From assembly GCA_905221605.1 (NCBI GenBank), contig CAJNDS010002139.1, forward strand, positions 62,001 through 126,000: 64,000 nt of DNA, in the 5' to 3' direction. Shown piece by piece: positions 1 to 15,100 of this stretch. The position numbers and the translations under genes are program-made. This DNA comes from Symbiodinium natans (taxonomy: Eukaryota; Sar; Dinophyceae; Suessiales; Symbiodiniaceae). The notes under the pieces are model-generated. The model had not been told where the DNA came from. It ran no database searches and was given only the letters and a program-made list of their open reading frames with translations. Position 1 is the stretch's first letter. The number at the start of each line of letters is the position of its first letter.

Positions 1-59
1 AACATCCACAGCAGGGGATAAAGGGTTTGGGGCTTGCGGTGTTTTTTCCATCTCGAACG

Positions 60-142
60 CAAAACGCCCAACTGCGTTGCCGAGCGGCATGGCGGTAGCG
101 CTTCTTCTGGCCGCCGCACTTGTCGCAAGCACCCCACATCTC
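60..142 (-). CDS. TSP1 exon at the left edge: MWGACDKCGGQKKRYRH
   Basis: After AG|GAG the frame reads EMWGACDKCGGQKKRYRHAA. C-x-x-C-G-G-Q and the basic strand match the TSP1 core. The 3' border is approximate, and the gene continues beyond the window. Confidence 0.75.
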
Positions 143-3100
143 CTGGGCACAGGGGATGCAACATGATGTACCTGGAAGAGGTCGCTGGGCCCCACGTGAG
201 GCCATGAGGGGAAGCCATCAGGGAAAGGTGCTGGAGGCAGCGAAAGCTCTCAATTTAAGTTTGTGATTCACGCCCAGGAGCCCAAGAACTCCACAAGCAG
301 TCCACCGGCTGGCAGACAGGGCAAGATTGCTGCTTGCAAGCCTGGCTCTCAGGGGGGGGTCGAAAACTCGACACATAGATGCTGTTGGAAAGCTAGGGGC
401 CTTTAACCTTTGGCCTGCGGCCTCAGCTTCGCTTTCCAGAAATAGCGTGAGGGATGGCTGGCCTATGAAATCATGCTAATTAGGTATTAGTGCTCCAAGC
501 CATTGTTCAAAACACATGTAGTGACGCCCTAAATATGTCCATGCAGCATAAAGGGCAATCTGGCCTTCGTCACGAGCAGCGATCGATCGCAATGCTTGCC
601 AGCATTGTGAGGGTTGTTCATCAGATTCCTCCCAGGTCCACCGAATGTTCGAAGACTACCGAGGCTCGAGAACGGCCACATAGGCTCCCAAGCCTTACGG
701 CCTTATGGTCATTGAGCTCATGCAACGTTCGACTTCTGCATGCCTTGAATCATCGACTATCGATTGTTGGATTTAATATCTTGGCTGTCATTATCGTACA
801 CTGCACGTCCTTATTCCCCAAGCAGTGCTTGCACTGTGGCTGTGGGTAAACCACCCGCGAGACGCCAGCAGGACAAGGATAGGGAGCCCAAGACAGGGTG
901 AGACACCGGCAACGATCAAAAGGAGGGAAGGTTAACACAACTGCCCTCAAGCCCGGAACACCGATGTTTCATGAGCGCATTCCTAGCTCAGCCAGAATGT
1001 TGGGTGGGTGGTGAGGCTCACTGGCGCACCGTTATGAACAATGCCTCTGTGGGACTCTTCACAGGACCCGCACAGCACGCTGCCAAACTGCCAAAGGAAG
1101 TCTCCGAAACTCGTCTGACGGTCTTGCCCATTGTCCTCGTATGTCTAGTCTCTCGAAGCTGGGAATGCTTCCAGTATCATTGACTCAGACCTGAAATCCC
1201 TCCATGTCCATTCCCCGAACCATGGTGAGACCAAGAGAGAGAGGCCTCTGCCGCATCGTCTGCCCCACACCACATGTCGCAGAGCAAACGCTCCATTGTT
1301 GCCACATGCTGACCTTGCAGGCAAACGGTTTGGGGGGCGAGGGATGCAAAGTCAGCTTACATGGCCTTGCTCTGTATGTTTGGCAAGCTCGAGGGCCACT
1401 GCATCTGAGACCAAGCCCTTCCAGCATCAAGCCTACATGCCCTGCTTGAGCGAAGTCCTTGAAGCGCACTCCTTCTGCCAACTCACAGCCTCAAACCCCG
1501 ACCATAAACACTGCAGAACTCGACTCCCTCATCCCATCAAGTCTTTTGCAGATTTTCTGCTCTTTGCGCTCGCGGCAGCTCAAGCAGGAAACTTGGTTGA
1601 ATCCATTGAGGGACTGACCTGGCAGTCCATGGGGACCCCACCGCCACAACTCGGCTCATCGGGGCCTCGAATGGAGAAACATGAGCACAGATGGATAAAG
1701 TCTCGCAGACTTCAGGTTTAGTTTGCCCGCCCTAGCTCTATGTCACTGCGAGCCCCAACCCTCGGCAAAAGCATCTTCAAGATCCAACGCTCATCAGCTC
1801 TTGTACGCCATTTAAGAACTTCATGCTTCGCTCAGAAGACAGAAACCTCAGAAAACATGCCGTGCCGTGTGGTGAGTCGTTTATGGCGCACACTTTAGCG
1901 GAGTCGGGAGTTCAGGGCATCACGTCCAAGTTGCAAGGCGATGTTTGCTTCAGTTCACCCTCGCACCAGCGACCGTTCTCCTGCAGAGAGACACTCTTTT
2001 TCTTCCTTCTCGGGATTCTCGGGCAGTAGAAATGGGGAAATGGGGAGAAGGGGTTGGTTCAGGCATTGGGGCATGTTTTGGGCCTATAGGACTCAAGTTG
2101 CAGGTGCCTGCGCTTGGACACGAAGGCTCAGACATGCATCACTCGTTGGTTGCGCAGCGTGTGATCAAAAAACTTATGTAGCCTGTGAAAAGAAGGACAT
2201 GAAAAGCCAACCCCCTCTCAGCCTTACTCTCTTCTTCTCCGAGCGAGCAACTCCGGTCCCGGACCCGTAAGCTCCACTCGTCCTTGCCGTGGACGGCAAT
2301 CACCCTCGCACGCCTTGCACGAGAGAGGGAAACTCAGACGCATGTCATGCAGAGTTTTCGCAAGAGGCAAGGTCCTCCGGTATCAGAAGCATGTAGAATC
2401 CAGGAGGGCAGCAGGTCGAAGCGGAGAAGGCTCAGTTATGCCCCGACTCACCCCAACCCTAAAAGACCCCCAAAGCCCTCTCCAGAATTTCAGCTCAACC
2501 AATCTGCAGAATTCCAGAGAGGCTCGGGCAAAGGGGATGTTCCATGTCGGGATGAGAGGGAGGGGAAACTAATCAAAACTGGAAGGGATGATACACGATG
2601 TTCATTGACGTGTCCCTGACGAGCTCATGCATCTCGAAGTTCAAGGCCACCGATCGCCACCACTGATTACAAGTGAAGCCCTGGACCGCGAGCTGCAAAC
2701 GCTCTTGCTCAGGCCAGCCCTCGAGCACTTCAGTGCCCCGGCGCCTCTTGATCCCAGCACAGGGTGTTGTGCAGCCACTCCAGGGCTGCCACTCTCCGAA
2801 GACCTCGGTGTCTTGATTGACCGGCTTCTCAGAGAGTTATACAGAATCGCAACTTGAGATTGCTTTAGGAGCTGATGGAAAGCATCATGGGCGTCTTGCA
2901 ATGGGCCATATGCGACATGAGGTGCTCAATGCTGCGCAAAAAGAAAATCACTTGCCCAGCCGCGCAGTCGACGTCCGGTCCGCAGGAGACATGGACGTTG
3001 CAGGAGGCATGCTCCATCGACATGCCCGTGGGTGGTTTGCCGCATTCGTTGGCCTGCTTTGAGCCGATTGGGGTTTGGGGGGGGTTTGGGTCCTGCTTTT

Positions 3101-6100
3101 CGGTTTAGTACAGATTGTTTGTGGCTTGTTTGGCTTCTAGAGCGGTGGAGCCTGCTCAGATGACAATGATCTGGGTCCTCGACAGACTTTGACTCTGACA
3201 ATCTCTCGGCAAAGTCCCTCAGGGCATGGCCATTCAAGGGAGGATTTGGGAAGAGAAGGCGACCTGTGCAGCCCCCAAGCAGGGCGATAGGATGCGATAC
3301 GCCCTCAGGCCCTCAGGCTTCGCTCGATGCCTGGCGGCGAAGCTTCCGCGAGCGCCACGTCACACCACCATTGCAGCTCCTTGTGCAAGCCTCGGGTGTG
3401 CAGTCGGAGCCAAAGGCGCCGGAAATGCGTAAGCCGTCGAAACCTAAACACACACACAAAACATTAGAATGGTCTTCGGTCGTGTGTGCTCAGCAGGGAC
3501 TCTGCCATACGAACTCACAGGCGCACAGCGTACCAACGTCCAAACCCCTCAAACTTCCAAAGAAGGTGGCATCTTTCGCAGTGGCTCAAACCGAAGCCTC
3601 TATAAGCCCCAACCTCACATCTCAGCAAGTCTTGGTGGCTTCCCAGGAAGTCCACTCACCCCACAGCGCATCGATGCAGGCGCCTGAGGGGAACTATTTC
3701 GAGACCTGTAAAGCATCTATATAAGGCTGATGATATCCCAGGACTTGCAGGCTCATCTTTTTCTACCATGGCGGAAGAGAGGCAGCTTCCGTTGTAGAGA
3801 TTGCGAGGGTTTCTGGCATTGAGCTTCTCAGCTCTTCAATTGCCGCCCTCGATTTCGAAGCCAAGATGCCACTGGAGCAAGGCTGCGTGTTGCACGGCTC
3901 AATCTCCTTCGCGTGAGTCAGGGGCTCAAGCCACTCTGCTACAGTTGGAACCATGATCGCATCACACTTTGAGCGATCCAAAGGCTGATTCCGCTACCGA
4001 CCGGAAGCGCTATCAAGCGCTGTCAGCTGGGAAAGTGGGTTGAAATCCCAAAACAGCATTTCAAGGCTCCTCCTTGCTCAAAGGCGCGCATTGCTTGCCT
4101 TCCACAGCAAAGCGTTTGCTTAGAGTCCCAGGCCGGGCTCGAGCTACAAGGCTACTCGCGTCAACGTGTCCAAGCTTTGCTCTTCATGATATTATTAACC
4201 GTTATTAGCCTCTCTTCGAAGCTGCTGCAATGCTACGAGTCGTGTCGCTAATTCTCAAGCACGTTCGGAGTCTCGGTGCCTCCCGGCGAAGGCATCACAG
4301 CGATCGCCCTGTCGCGCGTGCGCTGCCCACCATCGCACTCGCAGGTGCAGCCGCTCCTGAACGTAAGGTTGGTTGCTTGCATGATGCCTGATCTATGTTT
4401 GCACAAAGCAAGCAGGTGCTTCTGTGGGTATGTTTCTCTACTGTGTTGTGGGGTTGGGAGATGCGGCACTACAAATCAGGTTTTTGCTGTCGGGTATGCT
4501 TTCTGAAGATGTAGTAAACTGGGAATATTCCAGGATCCTTGCCGCGTCATAAAACTTACCATCCATCCTTACCCCCCCGGGGAGTAAATAAAACACGAAA
4601 TTCGTGCCTTTGGCGGCCAGGTTGACAAGGCACGCGAATATTAGAGATGCCCGAAAAGCTGCAAGAAAGGAACCGCGTCCTTGCCACTGTCGTGACATCG
4701 ACCCTTGATAATGTAAACAAGCAGGGGCTGCTTGGTGTAATGCTCAGAATGTTCTTTCAATTGTAGGGGGGAGGGGTGCTTGTGCACCCAGCTAATCTCC
4801 CGGCTCCTTTGAAGTCGTCTGCCTCCCAAAGCATCATGCTACGCCACTTTGGTTGTCAGCGGAGGTGCTTGAGTCTGTGTTGTTTTAATGCCCACCTGGG
4901 CTCTTGCACATAAGGTTGTCGGAGCTGGATGTCAACTGAGTTCGAGACATATGTCCCATTTTGCTCTCAAGAAGGAGATTGGGAACCTAAACAAGTGTCC
5001 GAGCATTGTGCACCTAAATTCAGGCCATTCGCCAAACCCCCTTGACAAGGCAGGGGCGCAAAGCCAACCTGCCCCCCCCAGAGGCCGCGAGGCAGGGAAG
5101 TACATAAGGCCTCGCCATGCCTTCGTGATCGAAAGCGTGATTTTGGCACATTGGGAGACGCACAGACCTGGTTCACGAATCCATCTGCTTTGCCAGGCGT
5201 ATAGAGGCGAGAGCTCGATTTCGACAGCAAAGATGCGCGTCGTCTAGACGAGGCCGCGATTTCTCGCATGGAGTAACGAGAAAAAGTTATGTGAGGCAAC
5301 GAAGCCATGAATCCACGTACCTAGCATCCTAGCGTGGCCAAGGCAAATGCGCGATTGCGACCCAACTGGTGCGCCGCACAGTTGAGAGCGTTAAATTCCA
5401 AGACAACAAACAAGCCAAAACAACAGCCTCCCCTCCTACGGACTCCTATAGACCTCCCCCCCCCCCCCCCCCCGCCCTCCACTTTTCCACTGCCCCCCCC
5501 TGCGCATGTGTTCCAAGGCTCCAGGATGACCACTCGGACCAGCGGCAATCCTTGGGCCCGGGGCATTCACCTGGGTCAGAGCTGGGCTTTCCTGCTTCCA
5601 AGGTTCGGGAGACCCGCTCTTCTCTAGACGAACTGATGATCCCGGAAGCTAGCTACGGCCATACAGAGCCCTCGAATTTTCGGACTCCTCAGCGTCAACT
5701 ACCCGCAAGATGGTCAGGCTTCTCACAGCAGATGTGCTGAAAGTTGAAAGATGGCTTTCATGGCACGCGCTGAGGCCGCCGCTACACATTCTACTACTAC
5801 ACTACACGTGCTTAGAGAAAGATCATGAAGCAAAATCATATCTGTCACCAGTCATCTGAATCCTTGCAGTATCTAATTCAGTTTGGCTGACCACGCGCTG
5901 GGTCCGTTCCAGTGTACTGGTCGGTGATGCACTCGCGCTGTTCCTGGGACTGGATCAATACAATGTGCCCTGGCACAAACCGCTAATAGGGCTAAAGGCA
6001 GCAAGGGCAGCTCACAATGCGCAATGATTCTCTGCCCAGCGTCAGCGAGCGTGTTTAGGCATCCGGTGCCCCCTTCGGAGGGCATCTGTGTGATGTAGCC

Positions 6101-9100
6101 TGCCAGGAAAAAGCAGCAGTGCTGGGCGGCGAGTGCAGCAAGTATCCCGATCAACTACAGTATGGTTCTATGAGGCAGACAGGACCAGATAGGACCTGTG
6201 ACAGTGATGGACCAACAGGTCTCTCGGCCCTCCGGTGGATGCACCAGCTTTGACGGCGATCACTATTCGGGACGTGTTTGCTCATCTTTGCTCCACGGCG
6301 GGTCCAAATTATCCGTTCTCAAGCTTCAGGTCCTTCAGGTTGCCTGTTACCTGCAGGACTTGCTCAGCCTGATGCTTCGACATTAGCACGGGAGCTAAAG
6401 AAGTGGTCTTTCGCCCTCCCTCCACTCGGAAGCGTCAGGTGCAGAAAACCCTCAAGCCGGAGGAGTCTTGAGAAGTCTTCCGAAATCTTCGGCGAGCAGC
6501 GGGTCCGCTTCTGTGATCCCCGGCCGCAGGTGGTGCTGCAGGAACTCCACTCCTGGGCCGTGACCAAGTTGGGCCGATTGCTCTTAAGACGCGCAGCCTG
6601 CCACTTCCCGAACAACATGGTGTGGTATTGTGCATACAGACGCGTACTTGTGTACTTGGGCGTGAACGAAGATACGAGTATGAAATGTCTGGGATATATA
6701 TATATATATATGTGTGTGTGTGCACATGTATACGTATCTGTTTTTGTGTGGTTGGGGAGTCTGGGAGCCTGAGCCAGATGTCTTGAGTTCTCGGCCGGAA
6801 CTCAAAAAAAGTTCATTCCACAATGTGCAATACAGCTGTGCAGTGACCATGTAAAGCAAGCCCTCCAAAACCCCAAAGCCATGAAGCTTGTTGGCCTTGG
6901 AGTTTTTACAAGCAACAACTACAACAGCATAGCTGGAGAAGGGGTCACACGGCAGCCAAGACTCCCTCCATTCGCTCACCTGCGCTCGGACTGGGATTTT
7001 CAAGCACAGGCCTTCTTCACATTTGCAGAATCTCAGCTGCAGTCTGACCCTTCTCAACCCTTAAGCTTCAAAACCCTGGCTCACCGACGCGCGTTGACAG
7101 TATGACTGCCGCTACAGAGCCTGATCCAGAGAGCCTTAATATAGGTTGCCGACTAGACTTCAGTGCCTAGCGCTACAGTTTTCGGCGGCACCTCAATATG
7201 GGTTGGTTCGTGCTGGAGCAAAACTGGCCCTAATGCCCCGAACCTACACACACCAAAAAGTCCCAGAGCCCACCTCGCACGACTTGGCATCGCAGGGATC
7301 CTCGCCGTGCAGGGAACTTCAGGCTTCTGTAATCCGCATACTGGCACTGAGGGGTGCATGAGCCAAGGGCTTTCCTGGGGCTGGCAGCCCTTCATGCCGC
7401 TGGAAAGGTTCAGGGCTCACAGTCGAGCATCCATCAAGGAAGCGAAGCACAAAGGCCAGAACCTCCAAAATCAAGTTTTGGCCTGAAAACCCTCTTGCAC
7501 ATCACTTGCACAAAAGACTGGCAGTGCCCAACTTCGAGGGCTCCTCGTTGCAGCCCCGAATCTCCTCAAGCTCCGCGGGGCAGGCCTGGTGCAATAAGTG
7601 GTGCAATAAGGACTTTTTCATAGGAATCTTCTCGAATGACTATTAAATAATCAGGATGCCCAGTAAGGGCAAGGGTGGCCTTGATGGCCTCGTTGGTTCT
7701 TGTTTGTTTGAGGTCTCGGTTGGGATCTTAGGCTTGGGTGCATGTCCTCGCTCCGGGTTGAGGGCCTGCTTGTAGTCTTCGAGGTCTCAGGGGGATCAGC
7801 TCAGAAGGACCGGAGGCGAGTTTTATGAAAGCTATTGTTGCCCTAGCATGTTATACAAGAAAACCATGGAAATGCAGAGAGAGAGAGACAAAAAACAGAT
7901 AGAGAGAACGAATGAAAGATAAAATAAGGAAGGAAGGAAAGAAAGAGACGAGTACACACACACACATATGCATGTGATATACATATATGTATATATATAG
8001 AGAGAGAGAGACAGCTCTTCGGGCGAGGAATGCTTATCAAACATGTCTCCAGTTATCTGCCATTGATGGCTTATGTAGGGCTGCACCTGGCCCCCATTGC
8101 GAGGATTCTGCGTGATATGCCGTCCACGCATCCTGGGACGAAGCAGGTAAGGCCGCAAGTTTCAATTACCGCAGGCATCGGCATTTGATGTTTGGAAAGA
8201 GACCCTGATGTTTCGCAGAGCATCTAAACATGTACTTTGTTTTTCCATTTGAGGGGAAAGTGGGAAATAGAAACATTGGAGCCCTTTCTCGCAACCCCCA
8301 TGGACTTCGGAAGTCCGGGAAGCATCTTGGGTTGACTTCGGAAGCCGACTTGAAACAAAGGCTTTGGCTTTCTTGCACATGCGCGTGCGCAAACACAGAC
8401 GTACACATGCACATGAAGAGAGTTGTGATCGCCATGTCGAGTCCACAATATGCATTTTAGCTTCTGCTGGCCGCCATCACAGGGACGATCGCAAGAGCCT
8501 TGGAAGCAAGAGTTTCCCAAACGTGGAAGTAGGCCCTTCCGCGAACTCCCTGTAAGCTTGAGTCTGCAAGCCCAAGCAGAGCAGATGCTCCTACCCACTC
8601 GATCCTTAAGTCCAAAAGTGAATTCGGGCAAACAGCCCACTCCTGAATTCAGGCTCAACTCATCCCGAGGAAAAAGTGATTGGGTTCACTGTCTTTGGGG
8701 TTTCGCATCTTCGCGTCTCGCAAGCTCTAATTACCAATCACTTGGGGCACAATGACAAACTCGACCCGGCTTGAGGCTTTACAACCAGCCCAATTAGGCC
8801 ATAGAACCGTATAGCCCTGAAGCCCTCGTCGCTAAGGCTGAAGGACTAAACCCTGATCCCAAAACCCCGGAACCTGAAAGCCTGCGAAACCCCAAAGCCC
8901 TTCAAAACACTTCAAAGCCCTTGAGCCCCTCTCTTCAAACCCCTACCAAAAGAAGCCCTACCTTCAAGTTGCCTTAAAGCCCTGAGTTCAAAAAGTATTC
9001 ACACCCAAGGGGCTCCAGGAGCTCCACGCCGTGAGTTGGCAGTCCGTGACGCCATGGCACAGCCTCGGAAACAAACGACTCTCAACATCCAGAAACGGGC

Positions 9101-12100
9101 GTACATACATGTAGACATTTTTAACGTCTTCGTATAGAGATACTTCAATGTGGGAGTTTAAAGAAGCCTTTTCGTTCTGACTTGCACGCTCAACAAATGT
9201 GTGCATAAGGCTCCTGAACAGCTGTGGTTCTGCCGTTGGGGTGCGCAGTGTTGCACGCACGGGAGGCCGAGCTGGCAGTCGTCCACGATCATCCTAATAA
9301 GCATGCATGCACGCTCTGCCTCTGCGCTGCTGTGAGCGGAAGACATGTATTTAGTCCTGCGCAACCTACTGTTCAAAATGATCACGATGTCGGACACAAG
9401 CACCCTAAAGCCCAAGCGTCAAGAATATTTGCAAAGAACTATAGCCTAGTAACCCTGAAGACCTACGCCCGAAAGCTGTAAATCCTCAACCCCAATGCCC
9501 TCATTCTCGTTGTGCCATGTGGCTTGACGCCCACGAGCGGGCCGCTGCAGGGAAGTCCCGAGCCTGGAAATGAGCTGTTAAGGTCTTTGGGTGTTGAGGC
9601 GACAAGGCTTAGGGCTCATGCTCTTCGGTTGCAAGTATATGAAAAGGTTTGGGGTTTTGAGATGCACCGGAAGCAGCTGCAATAAAACAGTGTAAATCCA
9701 GGCTATAGCTGTGACACAGACAGGGAGGATCAGGCACAACTCTGTCCGGCATTGTTCTGCTATACAGGTGTGAGCGCAGCTAAATGCAGTGACACTGCAC
9801 ACGCCTTACAGTACTTGCTGTACTCGCCCCTTTTGGAAAACGTGTCACATGGTAAACTGTTTATCATGAAACCAGACAAAACAAACCAAGAAACAAGAAA
9901 GAAACGAATCACACCAGAATCTTGCACGCCCCTTGCCTGAGGCTTGGATGGCAATACCGCGCTTGCGCTGGCAAAGGCCTGTCGAGGTTTGGACGGTTAG
10001 GAAGAGTTGCGCCCACACAACTGCTGCGCACACGCCTCCCGTTCCCGCTCTCTTGTGACTCTTGCACTCTCCTATCAGTGCTATTGCAGTCTGCTTGATA
10101 AGATGAAGTGGACGCGTTTGCTCAGGCATGAGGCATGGCAAGGGTCTGAGAGGCACTGACTTAGTGGATTGTTTCGACCGAAGCAAGACTAATTTCACGT
10201 GGGCTTGCATGAGTACCTGAGATAGCTTGCAACTACCTGCATCCCTAAATGCTAGCTGACATTGGCTGACAATCTTCCAGCCACTGAGGCTTGCCCACCT
10301 TGCCCGTTCGACGGACCCCATTCCTCCCACTGCTGGAGCAGGCAGTTGCCTGGTGTGCGGGGGAAGTCGAGTTGTGTTGCAGTGCTGCATGACTCCAATG
10401 GCGTAGGCCCAGCAGATCAAGTCACAACAAGATGATTCATTGTTCTTGTCTGTTCGTTTGTGTGCCTGCTTGTTCGCTTGTTTGCTGGTTCGCATGTTTG
10501 TGTGTTCTGTTTGTTGTGATTGCTTGCTTGGTTGGTTGTTGACTTGATTGTTTGAGTATGCGCTCGTAAATAAGCAACTGAAAAATGAATCAAAGTTTAT
10601 ATATATATATATACACACACATATTGTGTACATATACATAATACTGAATGCACGTCTTCGATGGCAGAAATGCATGGGTCCCAACTCGGAGAATCTCGGG
10701 ACTTGGTTTGCATTGGGCTGAGGGCTGTTTCGTGGCGGCCCAGGTGCGGTCCCCATAGTTGCCACATGGTTGCGCCTGGCAGTCCTGGGTTGCTTAAGGG
10801 CGTTTAAAGGCTTAAAGGGCTGTAGGGCAAAGGCTGCAAAGCGCGTAGGAAATCCTTTGGAAGTTAAGGCGTTGGGAAGTTCGTTTAAACAGTGCCCCTG
10901 TTTAAGGTCACGAGGTCACCGGATGTCACTAGGCCTCAGGGCTTGGAGTTTGTTCCGAAGTTCAGCTGCGGCCTCCTTATAAGGGCGTGTTGAAGCTAAA
11001 ACGACTCCAGTGAAACAAATGAAGGGGTGAGGGCACGGTGAGGGTGGTACATTATTTGCATTTTGCTGAACCACGTTTGTGAGCGCAGTTCATTGATGCA
11101 TACACCAAGCCGTCCAACAACGGGCTACGAGACTGCAAAGAAGTCATGCGCTGGTCTTTTCCCGATTCCTTACTGTGGGCTGGCGCTTGGGTGCAAATCG
11201 GATCACCGAGGATTGGGGCAGCCATGGCCCACTCTGAAATTTAACCCCTCTCCCTTTGCAATCATTTTGGTGGGGACCCCGTTTGCAACCACTCTCCGTA
11301 CTCGGAGAGGCGCTAATTCAGACCGAAGCAGAGAAAAGAACGACCATCACAAGCAAAACTGTGCCTCAGATGGACCCAAAGCATCCTGATGAAATACACC
11401 AACCCCATGTGGCGCTTGCAAGCATTCTGACGGGGATGGGGATGATTGAGGTAGTTCGCAACTGCATAGCCACCCGCACTAAAGTACACATGCAAAAAAA
11501 CAAAACGCTCCAAGGGCAGCCGAGTATCGTTCAGTTCTGCCAATGCTCCCCGGCATGGTACGCCGACGCCTGCAAGCGTGCTTGTGTAGGCCATGCCGAT
11601 ACAGCCCAGGAAACTTACATTCGCTGCCAGGCATCTACCTGTAGGCCCAGACGGAATGTTCGGCTATTTTTCTCACAAGACACTGATGTAACAAATGCCG
11701 ACAATTTGCTCTTGCCCCACCATCCTATGCAGCTTGAAACAGCCATCGACATGGTGACATGGAGAATATGCACGCTTATGTGAGAGCAATGCACGAACCC
11801 CGTAGATCCCACAAGACAGCCTAACACTGTCGGAACACTAAATCAACCGGAGACGTAAATTCAAAATACATTTTGTAAGTCTCTGAGCCCGACCTCGCTT
11901 GTGTTGGAGAATGGGACGCTTGCGCCTGTGGACTCCTGCGCGCTCGAAGGCTTTCAGGCGGCTTTCCGGGATTTGGGCCCTGGCTTCCAGGTGGCAGCGG
12001 CAAGCTGCCATACAAAGGGGGCAGTAAAAGTTTGAAACTTCTGAGAGTCTTAAGTCCGTCGACAGCAGCAGCTGCCTGTAGCAGCAGCTAACGTTTCGAG

Positions 12101-15100
12101 CCTAGTTTCATGTGCTGTAGCTTGCTTGCGCCGCAGGTCAGACGCTACGCACATACCTCTCAACCCAAAGCAAGAACCTTCTTGGTGGCCCCTGAGAATT
12201 CAAGCATGTTCGAGCCCCAGAGCTCCTGAGCCGCACGTCACGCTGCAGCTTGACCACTCCTACAAGGGAGCACCACATCCTACGACAAAGGTCAATGCAA
12301 GTCGGCACCTCAAATCCTAAACGCAAAGCCCTACCGTCTCCGTATCACAGAGGTTGAGACCAAGGACGTGCGGTATCTCATAGCCGCTGCACGAAGAAAA
12401 CACAAGAAGTACTCGAATGAAATACAACAGCACCGCAAGCTACCACGCGTCTAGTTCACATTTCTTACAGACAGAACCATAAATCTGGCCCAAGATTGGC
12501 GCAGAATCTGCCTGCCACATGCCGATCTCGCAGTCCACATCGTGGATGTGGCCATAGCAGGCCTTGAAGCCAAGGGGAAACTTGGGTTGGGTCTTCCGAT
12601 TTGGGTTCATGGCCTTGGAGCCTTATAAAGGGCTGTTGAGGATGCGGACCCGTGCTTCGCCTTCTGATGTACGTGAAAGAGCCGTTTCCCCATGTGCTTT
12701 CACTCTGAAAGCGCCAGGTCGCCGCCGTCTCGACGGTGGGCCCGGTACAAGGCCGGCCTGGAAAAGTACAGATCAGTAAAACTTGCTGCCGCTTCTTGCG
12801 CAAAAAAGCCTTTTGAGCCTTCTGGCTTAAGATGCACGGAGTGATGTTGGAGGGGGTGCTGGATCTCGGTACTACACGTACGGAGAGAAGGAGTCCTGGC
12901 AGGTCCTTGATTCCTTGCAGAGTTGGAAGCCGAAGATATGATGAGGTCAATGCAGAGCAGGTTGTGTTGAGTGCCTGCCTACACATGCCACCCCTCTCGG
13001 ACTGAACCGACATGTACCGGCCTCCACTCACAGACACCTGTGCCACGACTCGCTCCCGGTGCTTTTGCCCACCGTCACCTGGGAAGTCATAAAGAGATGG
13101 CTGACCTTTGGCTCTTCTTGTCATGTGAGGTCTTTTCCGGAAGACAATTCAAGCACCCAATGCCCCACTCTGGCTCGAGCTGGACTCCCAGGGTTCACTT
13201 GAATTCTGAGTTGAACCACCCTACGGCAAGAGCAACGAGCACGTTCGACTCAGACCGGGGGCCTGTGCAGCTCGCCTCATCCCACTCCGTCCATGCGGCG
13301 AAAGAGCAGTCCTCTGGCATCTCACAGTCCTCAGAACCCGGGATTCTCAACATAGTATAAACCACTCCACCGGTTGTGTGAGTAGCTCATTGATTGAGAT
13401 TCTTGACAAGGTATTGGGACAGAACGTGACCATCAAGGGCAGGAAGACGAGGACTCTGGCTCAATTTGGACCATGAGCATCCTGAAATGTGGACAAAGGC
13501 TCCTTGGACGGATGCTGCGGGACAGACCCGTCACAACTGCTCGCCATTCCACCTCCCTTCCCTGCTGTTCCCGCCTTGCGACAGTGCTTCGTCATGACCA
13601 GGGCTCCGTTGCAGGCCTGGCCTCCGCACTCGTTCATCCTTGGACGGCGCAGATGGGGGTGTAGTGTGGGCATTTAAAACTTACATCATAGCAGGCGCTG
13701 CCACCTACAGTTGTGCAAAATTGTGATGTGAAGGGGGACCATGGAAAGCAGTACTTCTGAAGTACGGAATGTGTGTGAAGCAGGGTACTCGCAACAAGAC
13801 GTGCATGTACGTGTTGAGGCCAGCGAATGCCGACTGACACAACAAACGAACAGGCTCCGAACAGGTCAAGACCGGGCTTTCTTGGAAGAATTTATGTCAT
13901 TCAAACAACATCGAACTGTTTCAGGCGACCCTTGGCCAACAAAAACATGTGTGTGTGACGCAGTCCACCAACCCGAAGGCAGAACCGCCCGGCAAGGACA
14001 AGAGCTGCATGCTCGGCAAGAACAAAGGGAGAATGGCAAGGGTCCCGAGAAGTTTCCCATGCCAGCATGACATGCCAAGGCCCTAAACAGACTACATTGC
14101 GACTACACTGACTACGCGTCTCGCGTCGCACCATTCCGGTACCAAGGCGGGGATTGGCTATATATATATATATACAAAGCCTCTGGATGGAATTTACCGA
14201 TTTGCCAAGATTGCGGGTGCGTGTAACCTGGGAGTGCGGTAACAAAGTACCAGCACGGGTAGCAAACACTACAGGAACAGTGGTCCCATGATGTCCCACC
14301 ATCCCACTGCAGCCCAGGAAACACCGAGATCACGCGATGGCGCTCGCAAAGCTGCGTGCAGCTCGGGCCTCCCCACCTCAGTGTCAGCTGGAGTCCACAG
14401 CAGAATCGAAGAAAAGGCGACTTCGAAAGGATTGCAGCAGTGCTTAAAAGGGTTTACACCTGAATGAGGGGCTCCATCAGTCTGAGCCTCGGCCTGTGAA
14501 GGATTCGGCGCTTGCCGCTTTCTCAATGGGATGGCATGTACAACGTAGAAAAGAATAGGAAGCAGTCAAAAAAAATGGGTTTGGAGCTTCTGCGGTTCGG
14601 TTTGCAACTCGAGGTGCATCGACCACTGACCGAAGACGCAATCCACGGGTTGGCACGTCTCACAGCTCTTGACGGGACAATCCTCAGTCGGACAAGCAAT
14701 CTGAGGAAGGTGCAACGGAATTTTAAAAAGGAAGCCGAAAAAAGTTCCCTAAGCCCTAGAAGCCGAAGACCTCAATACCTTGCAGCGACCGCCAAGTGGC
14801 GAGGACATCCACTTGCTGTCCGGAGCAAGGGAGCGTCTTCTGGGCCATGAAGAAGATCCCAGAGTCCCTGTTTTGTGGCCAATGTTGATCAGGTCTAGGT
14901 ATGTGGGGCAGTGTAGGGTGACCAATCACTCCAGAGTTCGTTGGCTCTATTACGCTGTTTTCATTCATTAATTTGGCAGGCGAAGCCGGCGGGAGAGCCG
15001 AGAGGTTTTGTTCACAGAAGGCTGACAAGCGAAAAAGCACGATGCTGCACTCGAAAGTGGCAGCAGTCATTTGTGCAATCATCGCACCTCGCATCTCGAA

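Noticed and set aside
9845-10765. 306-codon minus-strand frame
   Set aside because: It runs through low-complexity TTGT-rich and TA/CA repeat sequence in a TSP1-gene intron, with no domain.
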